A stretch of 64,000 nt of DNA, taken from positions 2,976,001 to 3,040,000 of the forward strand of contig JAPFFF010000003.1 of the NCBI GenBank assembly GCA_039105265.1, given 5' to 3'. Both the position numbers and the translations under genes were made by a program. The notes below the pieces were generated by a model. The model was given only the letters and a program-made list of their open reading frames with translations, searched no databases and was not told where the DNA came from. Shown piece after piece: positions 57,435-64,000 of this stretch (position 1 is the first letter of the stretch; every line of letters begins with the position of its first letter). This DNA comes from Tritrichomonas musculus (lineage: Eukaryota; Parabasalia; Tritrichomonadida; Tritrichomonadidae).

Positions 57435-58505
57435 ATGAATGATTTTTCTCTTTGTGATAATGCATTTAATATAAATTTTCTTCCAAGATTAATGAAATGG
57501 TCTCCTGATGGAAGTAGTTTAATTGCAAGTTCATTCTCAAATAACTTAACAATATTCAATAAAATGTCGATGAACAGTATCGAGCAAGAGGATCGTACTG
57601 AAATAGCATTTCTCAACAAGGTTGATTTAACATTCCCAAAAGCAGTTACGAATTACAGTTGGTATCCTCTTATGAACTTTGAAGATCCATCATCATGCTG
57701 TTTTGCATGCATAGTGCCATTCCAGCCGATTCAACTTGTTGATTCAAATAGTGGTCGAATAAGATCAATGTATCATTGTCAATATAACAACTATCCTGCA
57801 TCTTTAACATCTGTTGTTTTTAACGGTGGCTCTCTTTTAGCAGGTGGAACAAGAACTTTGTTTGAATGTCCAATTCAAAGGTCTGGTTGTCTTGGTAAGC
57901 CTGTGATAGAATGTCCAGGGAGTGTGATGACAATTACCTCGCATCCTGTGTCAGCATATTTGGCCTTAGGAATTTCGACCGGTGATATTGTCTTTATTGA
58001 TAGCAGAAACTATCAAGTCATTTTTTCGGATAAATTTCACAATCATGCGGTTGATCAGATTGCATGGACAAATTCTTCATCATTCTCTTCTCAAGATATA
58101 GTATTTTTATCTGCAAGGCTTGAAAACGAAGTTATTGGACTTGATACTAGAATGCCTAATATCCCAATTACTGTTATTGAAACAAAAAGAAATACAAGTA
58201 GAATAATTTCACTTTCTTGTAGTAATTATGAAAATGACAAATGCTTTTTGTTTGTTGGAAATGAAGAAGAAGGAGCAAAAGTCTTAGATATCAAAGCAGA
58301 TACTCAATTACTAGGAAGCATTGGTAATGGTCCAACGCCCCTTGCTGTATACAATAAGAAAATGAATGTTGTTGCTGTGGCATCAGGGAAACATGAAATT
58401 ATAGAAAACGAATATGATTACTCTGACGATGATAATGAAAAAAATATAGAAGTAACCTTTGAGCCGAAGCTCAATTCCTTTCAGATATATATTAGAAAAA
58501 AATGA
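57435..58505 (+). CDS. WRAP53: TCAB1/WRAP53-like WD40 protein
   Basis: 356 residues with about six WD-like blades but weak WD dipeptides. The opening LPRLMKWSPDGSSLIASSFS followed by NNLTIFN, then VTNYSWYPLMNFEDPSSCCF with PIQLVDSNSGRIRSMY, and TSVVFNGGSLLAGGTRTLFE are the positions conserved in TCAB1 (KWSPDG, YDYCWYPLM, ENPIHLWDAFTG, FN..G..L..G). TCAB1 binds the CAB box of small Cajal body RNAs and telomerase RNA and brings them to Cajal bodies. The C-terminus is acidic then basic. A generic WD40 protein is the alternative, but the CWY/PLM block is hard to explain otherwise. Confidence 0.78.
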   Translation: MNDFSLCDNAFNINFLPRLMKWSPDGSSLIASSFSNNLTIFNKMSMNSIEQEDRTEIAFLNKVDLTFPKAVTNYSWYPLMNFEDPSSCCFACIVPFQPIQLVDSNSGRIRSMYHCQYNNYPASLTSVVFNGGSLLAGGTRTLFECPIQRSGCLGKPVIECPGSVMTITSHPVSAYLALGISTGDIVFIDSRNYQVIFSDKFHNHAVDQIAWTNSSSFSSQDIVFLSARLENEVIGLDTRMPNIPITVIETKRNTSRIISLSCSNYENDKCFLFVGNEEEGAKVLDIKADTQLLGSIGNGPTPLAVYNKKMNVVAVASGKHEIIENEYDYSDDDNEKNIEVTFEPKLNSFQIYIRKK

Positions 58506-58968
58506 TATATATATATATATATTATTTTTTGTTATTTGTAAACATGTTTAATTCGTAATTTTTATTATTACAACTTTTTACACAAATAATTTTAACCCAG
58601 AATTGATTATTAAAACGCATATCATAAAATTATATTTATCAAGATCTCATCTTTTTCATCTAACTTAAAAAATTATTTTCAATTTAAAATTAGTACTTTA
58701 TGAATAATGCGATTAAAAAATAGAATAAAACTTATAATAGTTTTGGCAAATGATCTTTTTTTGTGAGTATAAATGGCCAGTGGCTCGAAAAAAAGGAATC
58801 AAAAGCTAAAGCCTTAGCTTTGTTCATGAAAAATTAAAAATAATAAAAGAAAAGGAGAAAAGCTATGAAAGCAAGCCAAAAAAAGAGGAAGAAAAAAAAG
58901 TAAAATCAAGAAAAAAAAAATTGTATTATAAGTAATTACTTTTAAAGAAATTGTTCATGCTGTCATAT
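58506..58968. other. Spacer between convergent genes with TA run and small hairpins
   Basis: It starts with a TA microsatellite (58506-58522). At 58773-58825 a more GC-rich patch holds two potential hairpins (GCCA-G-TGGC and AAAGCTAA-AGCC-TTAGCTTT). The stretch 58840-58925 is purine-rich. Confidence 0.5.
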
Positions 58969-59292
58969 TTAACCGAAGAGATCATCAAATCCACCAGCCA
59001 TCTCAACTTCTTCTTCTTCTTTCTTTTCTTCCTTCTTTTCTTCAGCTGGAGCTGCAGCACCGCCAGCTGCTGGAGCAGCGGCAGCACCACCACCACCAAC
59101 GACTGCGAGTTTAGAAGATCCTTCCTTAATTAATTCTGCAGTATCCTTGCCACTTAATTTTGAGAGGAGTGCGTCGAGTGCAGCTCCATCGACTTGAATA
59201 CCAACACTTTCAAGGATTTTTGTGATTTTGTCTTTGGATGGGCTGGCATCACCACCGAGTTGAGCGAGAAGATAAGCTGCGATGTACTTCAT
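58969..59292 (-). CDS. RPLP2: 60S acidic ribosomal protein P2
   Basis: 107 residues: N-terminal dimerisation domain [20 protein letters not shown] with [20 protein letters not shown], an Ala/Gly hinge (about 68-84) and a Lys/Glu-rich tail. P2 forms dimers on the ribosomal stalk that recruit elongation factors. The tail ends [11 protein letters not shown] instead of the near-universal MGFGLFD, so the factor-binding end is altered. Codons are richer in G and C than in neighbours, as expected for a highly expressed gene. The leader contains CTGACCTTTTAACTCATG with a TCA at the start codon. Confidence 0.97.
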   Translation of the reverse strand: MKYIAAYLLAQLGGDASPSKDKITKILESVGIQVDGAALDALLSKLSGKDTAELIKEGSSKLAVVGGGGAAAAPAAGGAAAPAEEKKEEKKEEEEVEMAGGFDDLFG

Positions 59293-59591
59293 GAGTTAAA
59301 AGGTCAGCCATAACCGCAAAAACTGTTGGTTTTTAAAATTTTTGAATATTTTACAATAACTGTTTAAATAACCTTTTCAAAAAAAATTTTAGATTTTCTC
59401 TGAAAAATAAAAAGCTTTAGTAATATGATATTTTATTTAAGTTATAAACTGTATTATTGAAATAAAGTAAATCAATAAGCATGGTATACTTTTTTATATT
59501 TGAATATAAAAATCGTTTTTCTTTACATAAAAAGTGGAATTTGATGTATTTTAGATGTGTTTTTTATTATTACCTATTTTAAGAAATTATA
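59293..59591. promoter_or_regulatory. Divergent intergenic region (P2 / cyclin)
   Basis: 299 bp between two outward ATGs. It includes CCTTTT just upstream of the P2 start and AAAAAGTGGAAT at 59529, 63 nt before the cyclin ATG. Confidence 0.4.
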
Positions 59592-60413
59592 ATGAATCCT
59601 TCTTTAACACCTGAAGGAACAGATTCGCGATTAATTTTAAATGATATTATGAAAGAGAAAGAAGAAGAAGATTTTGCTGAATTTGATCAAAATGATGAAA
59701 GAAATCAAAACGAAAAGGAGGAATTTAATTTTTTTTCAGATTATACAGATGTTTTCTTGTCTTTTGATTGTGATCCCTCCATTGATGAAAATATATGGGG
59801 TAAATTAATGAACTTACTTCCAATAACTCAAATTCAAAGAGCTAAAGTTCTTCAGTGGATGAATGAAATATGTGATATATATCGTCTTTCAATCGATACA
59901 TTTTCGTTATCAGTTTATGTTTTAGATAAATACTTAATATCGTCTCTTCAAAAACCCTTAATTAGCCAAATCCAATTACTTGCTTCATGTTGTTTACTTA
60001 TAGCTGCTAAGTATGAAGATGGCTATTACCCATCTTTAAGCGAATTGGTTTATATGTGTGATGGCCTATATAAAAAAAAAGATTTTATTAATATGCAAAA
60101 TTTGATTTTGGAAACTATACATTATAGATTAACTCGTCATGATGCACGTTTTAACGCTCGTCTAAAATTGGCAAAAATGGAAGCTTTGGATAAAATTGAA
60201 ATTGAAGAAAATTTCTTCGTATCTGTAGATTTTGTCTTCAAATCTAGTTTGTTCTCTCCATTTCTAACTTTTGCTTCAATTAATAATTACGGAGATGCTT
60301 TGATTGATACCACAAGTGAGTCAGAAATATCTGATCGAACGCAAAACCAAAATATTAAGATGTATATCTTAGATTCTCTTGAAATTGCACAGGAATTTCA
60401 AGAAAGCAATTAA
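59592..60413 (+). CDS. Cyclin (mitotic-like, N-terminal cyclin box)
   Basis: 273 residues. Acidic N-terminus (15-45), then a cyclin box at about 62-190: RAKVLQWMNEICDIYRLSID, TFSLSVYVLDKYL, IQLLASCCLLIAAKYEDGYYPSLSELVYMCDGLYKKKDFINMQ, LILETIHYRLTRHDA. The MNEICDIYRLS and AAKYED blocks are typical of A/B-type cyclins, which bind and activate CDKs. The second cyclin fold is not obvious and the protein is short. No clear destruction box (RxxL) is seen before the box, although RLIL is present at about 13-16. Confidence 0.88.
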   Translation: MNPSLTPEGTDSRLILNDIMKEKEEEDFAEFDQNDERNQNEKEEFNFFSDYTDVFLSFDCDPSIDENIWGKLMNLLPITQIQRAKVLQWMNEICDIYRLSIDTFSLSVYVLDKYLISSLQKPLISQIQLLASCCLLIAAKYEDGYYPSLSELVYMCDGLYKKKDFINMQNLILETIHYRLTRHDARFNARLKLAKMEALDKIEIEENFFVSVDFVFKSSLFSPFLTFASINNYGDALIDTTSESEISDRTQNQNIKMYILDSLEIAQEFQESN

Positions 60414-60875
60414 GCTAACTTTATCTAAAAATTTGTTTGTTACAAGGTGATGATTTATCTTTTATTAAAAAAATGAATAAAATTTTTTTTGCTTATAGAG
60501 ACTAAAATAAAGATTTTAATGATATACCTGTAATTAAAATGTTTATGAATTGCTTGATGCGATAAAAAGAAAAGATTGATTACATTTCATAAAACTATTT
60601 CTAATCAAAAAAATAAAAAAGAATTGAAAATGCCTCCAATTAATATTCTACATTAGTATACAAATACTAATTCTAATTATATTTTCATTAAAAACAATTT
60701 TGATAATGCCATTTCAATTTTGGGAGTCCAATAGCATTGTAATATATATTACTTGTTAACATTTTAAAACCATAATACAAATAATAATGTTAAAATAAAG
60801 CATTTTGTCTTTATTTTTATGATTGTATTTTAATTAACATTATTTTATATTATTATATTTTTCCTTAATTATATT
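60414..60875. other. AT-rich spacer between convergent genes
   Basis: No gene or RNA signal is seen. Confidence 0.5.
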
Positions 60876-62186
60876 CTATTCTATATTTTTAGGAACAGCT
60901 CGACCAAAAAATTCGCAGCATGATAAAATGAAAGAATAATCATCATGATGATTTTTGTCAGTTTGCTCAATTTTGATGAATCGAAAGAAACTTGGACTAG
61001 TGCATTCAAAAGTAACTGCAGCATAATTGGAATTTAAATCGATTACGCCTTTTCTTTCATCAATAAGTATCCATTTCTTTTGATCATTAGATCCAATTAT
61101 TTTCCATGATTTTAAGTGGCCTGAACCTTTATTTCCGCCCGATGTTCTCAATGTATAAGCGCTAATATTAAGCATCCTTGGTGAAAAGTCATACATAATC
61201 CATTGTTCTTTTGGCCATTCTTCTGAATACCATACAGAATGCTCATTTTTGAGTTCAAGGAGATTTTTTGGTAGGAAATATCTATCATGTGTTGATGAGA
61301 CAGTAAGACGAATTTCGGGAATTCCTTTTTTCTGATTGGATAATATGTAATTTATAATTCCTTCAACCGATTTATCTTTTGGATTCTGAATTTTTAGCTC
61401 ATTATCTGTTTGAATGAGTTTTTCTATATCTTGTTCTTTCACCAAATATCTTCTTGATGGAGGATCTTGGCTTTGCTTTGCTCTTCTTACACTAGTGATA
61501 AAGGAATGTGCATCAATCTCTTTCCGATCGCAAAGTTCAAGTTGTGCTTGATCGCTAATATAGGCCAGACAAAGTCGATCTACTAATTTAACGCATGAGT
61601 CGCCTCTCTCTTTGATGACATCTGATACCCAATATGCTAATGAATTTTCATCTTTAACTTTAAGCTCGTCAGATGATAGAATTGTATCAAGTATTTCAAA
61701 AGGTAATGCTTTAACAGCGTCCTGATACATCATCTCATCGAAATTTTGTTGAATAAAAGTGATATGTGGTCTTATATCACCTTTTGCATCATGAATAAAA
61801 TGTAATGAAGTAACAACATTTTGAATTGTGAAAGATTTTTCTAATATTTCTTGCGATGGATTTTGCAAATATGGTATTTCGAGATCCGCTGATATTAAAT
61901 ATGTAACTTCAAAATTGGAAGAATTAATAGTAAAATTAAATCCATAACAAAAATCAATGACTTGTGATAAAATATCAATTCTATCAGGATAATCAAGTTC
62001 AATTAATTTTTTTTTCGGATCATCACTAAGAATCTTATAAATTTTCTTGGAAATTGATGACATAATTATTCCGTGAACTTCATACTTTTTTAAACCATTT
62101 TTGATTATTAAATCGAATGGAAGAGTTCCGGTTTTCATTGGTTGAAAGTTCGGTTGAGGAGCATCTACCACAATTTCATCAATCAT
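60876..62186 (-). CDS. BTB-domain protein with C-terminal F5/8 type C-like domain (second copy)
   Basis: 436 residues with the same order as the gene at 32990: BTB-like fold (about 22-110, PFDLIIKNGLKKYEVHGIIMSSISKKIY), BACK-like helices (about 115-240) and a discoidin-like domain (about 285-430). The last shows EHSVWYSEEWPKEQWIMYDF, NISAYTLRTSG, LKSWKIIGSNDQKKW, FFRFIKIEQTD and CCEFFGRA. The two share little identity, so they are old paralogues rather than a local duplicate. The role is unknown; adaptor to CUL3 ligases is a family-based possibility. It is divergent from the next gene, 106 bp apart. Confidence 0.85.
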   Translation of the reverse strand: MIDEIVVDAPQPNFQPMKTGTLPFDLIIKNGLKKYEVHGIIMSSISKKIYKILSDDPKKKLIELDYPDRIDILSQVIDFCYGFNFTINSSNFEVTYLISADLEIPYLQNPSQEILEKSFTIQNVVTSLHFIHDAKGDIRPHITFIQQNFDEMMYQDAVKALPFEILDTILSSDELKVKDENSLAYWVSDVIKERGDSCVKLVDRLCLAYISDQAQLELCDRKEIDAHSFITSVRRAKQSQDPPSRRYLVKEQDIEKLIQTDNELKIQNPKDKSVEGIINYILSNQKKGIPEIRLTVSSTHDRYFLPKNLLELKNEHSVWYSEEWPKEQWIMYDFSPRMLNISAYTLRTSGGNKGSGHLKSWKIIGSNDQKKWILIDERKGVIDLNSNYAAVTFECTSPSFFRFIKIEQTDKNHHDDYSFILSCCEFFGRAVPKNIE

Positions 62187-62292
62187 TTATAAATAAAAAT
62201 ATAAATTCGGATTGGATTTACTGATTGATTAGATAAAATTTTAATTTATTAAAACTTTTTGAAAATATTTTTTTTTTTTTATCAAAGGTCAA
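62187..62292. promoter_or_regulatory. Shared divergent promoter region (BTB / unknown small gene)
   Basis: 106 bp between outward ATGs. AAAACTTTTTGAAAA (about 62250) and the T run followed by ATCAAAGGTCAAATG are the only distinctive parts. Confidence 0.4.
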
Positions 62293-62874
62293 ATGGAAAA
62301 TCCAGAAGAATGCTATCGAATATCAAGGCAAACTCTTGAATTAATGGATCAATTTGCTGGCCCAGTAAATAGCTCAAAAAAAAATCTTCCTAGCATTCTC
62401 CAATTTCCAGAACGATTAGGAATTAATACTATTCAACCGAAAGTTCTTAAAAATGCCCCAGCTTCCACAAATTCTCAGATATTTATCCATCGAACTGAGA
62501 TGGATGAAAATCCAAACATGCCAAATTATTCAATGGAATATCAATATATGGATTTTAATATAAGCCAAAGCAATGACAGAGCAAACCAGCCACCTCCCAA
62601 CTGGTCTTTTGATGATTTAACAAGAGAACAGATTAATGAAGATAGCGAAGATGACGATTGGAAAATGCTATCTCATAGAGCATTTTTGAAAAATACCCAG
62701 TTTACTCCCCAAAAGAAACAGACTGCGAATGAGCCAAAAATTGATGATAATTACTTCGTGCAACAAGATAAGCAGAAGCTTAAAGAACTAAAAGAAAAGT
62801 TCGGATTTAAATTTAATCCCACTGTCGAATATCTTCTTCCTCAGAAAAATCCACTTTTCGATGATGCTGTATGA
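62293..62874 (+). CDS. Small hypothetical protein
   Basis: 193 residues, not recognised, hydrophilic and rich in Asn, Gln, Pro and Asp. No signal peptide, membrane segment or repeat is seen. A tryptophan-containing acidic patch (about 102-125, PPPNWSFDDL to DDDWKML) and a basic helical segment (about 156-172, QQDKQKLKELKEKFGFKFNP) are the only features. It may be mostly disordered. It is probably real, given codon make-up unlike the spacers, an ATG just after the short divergent promoter, and a clean single frame. Confidence 0.72.
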   Translation: MENPEECYRISRQTLELMDQFAGPVNSSKKNLPSILQFPERLGINTIQPKVLKNAPASTNSQIFIHRTEMDENPNMPNYSMEYQYMDFNISQSNDRANQPPPNWSFDDLTREQINEDSEDDDWKMLSHRAFLKNTQFTPQKKQTANEPKIDDNYFVQQDKQKLKELKEKFGFKFNPTVEYLLPQKNPLFDDAV

Positions 62875-63330
62875 TTTTGTTTATTTGCATTTGATATTTT
62901 ATTCCATAATATTATTATAATATGTTGTATTTTATTAAAAATCAGAGAAAATCTCACTTACTAAATAGAGTTTTTATTTATTTGTAAATTCTATAATGTA
63001 TTATTGAGCATGTTTTAAATTCTATCTACAAAAAACGCCTTCTAACTAATAATGTTATAGATACAATACTATATTTAAGTTATTCTCCTCAATATCTTTT
63101 TTATACATATAACTTAAAAGTCAATGCACATATACTAAATAGAAACTTAGGAAAGAAAATTAATTACAGTGTAAATAATTAAGATAATTAGAGATACTAT
63201 ATTTCACTTTTTGAGGCAATTTTATTTTATTTTCTCTTCATTTCTTTTGAATTTTCACTTTTTTGAGAGCTTTGGTGGTACTGAGTTTTTGGTTCCAGTT
63301 TATTTGGTCTAATATATAAATTAATTTTGA
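62875..63330. other. AT-rich spacer
   Basis: No gene or repeat is seen. Confidence 0.5.
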
Positions 63331-64000
63331 GTTAAAAATATGTTTAATCCCATTCAAGATCTGTTTCTGAGATACATTAATAGTTTCTCTATCTAGATGT
63401 GCACGAGATAAGAAATATGTATTACTCGCTCAAATCTTCAATCAAAATTCGAGGTTTTGCTCATAAATGCATTCGTAAGTTCTTAAATTTCTGGAGATCC
63501 TTCTCAAAAATTAATATAAATCCACGTGAAATTGAGAGGCTTTATAGTCAGTAAAGGTTTTTTCTTTAATAATTTATATTATATTTAGCTTATTTACGTA
63601 GAGAGTATTCTGGACTTCTTTAGAAAGATACGGAAATGAGTTTAATTGAAAACTATATGTTCACAAAAAAAGCTTTGAAGCCAGATAATAGGTATTACCA
63701 AAAAGCAAACAGATCTCAATCAAATCGATTCGGCTATATCTCATCATTTTCTCCCATCTATTTTTCTTCCTAATAAAATCTACTATCCACCAATAAATCA
63801 AAATCAAGTCGAAAGTCAAACTACTACAACTTATCATATCCGATCGATTTTATAGGATCAAGTTTACTAACAATCACCTCAGGTGCAAGGCCAACAAGCT
63901 CATATTATCCTGCAACAAACTTAGTAATAGGCTTATTATTCTCGTGAGTAAATATTCGTTCTTTTCTTTGACAACCAATAGAAGAAGCTTTCAGGTAATA
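63331..64000 (+). pseudogene. Decayed coding-like stretch at the right edge, family not identified
   Basis: Base composition is more balanced than in ordinary spacers, and protein-like runs of 40-60 codons appear on the plus strand (about 63400-63555, 63630-63770 and 63780-63945). None starts and ends like a gene. It resembles an old coding element broken in several places and may continue beyond the window. No motif allows a family name. Confidence 0.35.

Noticed and set aside
1-64000. tRNA, rRNA or snRNA genes
   Set aside because: No cloverleaf-sized GC-richer segment with T-loop motif and no rRNA-like block was seen; the spacers are too AT-rich.

Overview
The window is protist nuclear DNA with closely packed, almost entirely intron-less genes on both strands, separated by spacers of roughly 80% A+T. 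The gene content points to a trichomonad (Parabasalia), most likely a Tritrichomonas species. It includes a PAM18-type import J-protein without other mitochondrial markers, two BTB proteins ending in a coagulation factor 5/8 type C-like domain, a protein kinase carrying SEL1 repeats, and large cysteine-rich or novel type I surface proteins. It also has flagellar genes and a single very short intron whose branch-point motif is fused to the 3' splice site. This assignment is inference; there is no rRNA gene in the window to confirm it.

Layout. 1-1.0 kb: the 5' part of a PPP-family phosphatase gene that runs off the left edge. 1.0-4.25 kb: a gene-poor stretch with two decayed coding relics. 4.25-24.1 kb: housekeeping and cytoskeletal genes, namely a USP7-like deubiquitinase, an NTF2-domain protein with an intron, an LRR-ADP-ribosylglycohydrolase fusion, the dynein assembly factor DNAAF1, a serine-rich acidic protein, the HAS1 RNA helicase, a UBAC2-like rhomboid/UBA membrane protein, an LRR protein with a huge Lys/Glu repeat tail, and a calmodulin-like protein. 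24.6-27.0 kb: a probable KAR5/GEX1/Brambleberry nuclear-fusion protein, then a spacer holding a complete-looking hAT-type MITE with an 8-bp target duplication and a second MITE candidate. 27.1-37.3 kb: a NEO1/ATP9-like P4-ATPase, an SFI1-like centrin-binding repeat protein, PAM18, a BTB protein and a karyopherin-like HEAT protein. 37.3-55.1 kb: an accessory-looking section with a pseudogene scrap of a surface-protein gene, a SEL1-repeat kinase with two frame breaks, a P-loop GTPase, a 1632-residue surface protein, a 1.47-kb inverted-repeat transposon, and a glycine-rich/furin-like surface protein whose first ATG lies inside that transposon's terminal repeat. 55.5-62.9 kb: compact core genes, namely a MAK/RCK kinase, RPA3, a TCAB1/WRAP53-like WD40 protein, ribosomal protein P2, a cyclin, a second BTB protein and a small unknown gene. 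62.9-64.0 kb: spacer with another decayed coding-like stretch.

How the genes fit together. There are no operons. Several neighbours are divergent pairs whose start codons are only 75-117 bp apart (USP7-like/NTF2, UBAC2-like/LRR-KE, PAM18/BTB, BTB/unknown), so each pair must share a promoter region. Recurrent themes are flagella and basal bodies (DNAAF1, MAK/RCK kinase, SFI1-like, possibly the calmodulin-like protein), ribosome production (HAS1, P2), DNA replication and chromosome ends (RPA3, TCAB1-like), nuclear transport (NTF2 domain, karyopherin-like) and the cell surface. The points most worth following up are the KAR5/GEX1-like protein in a lineage regarded as asexual, the 40-nt intron, the transposon that now supplies a start codon, and the hAT MITE.
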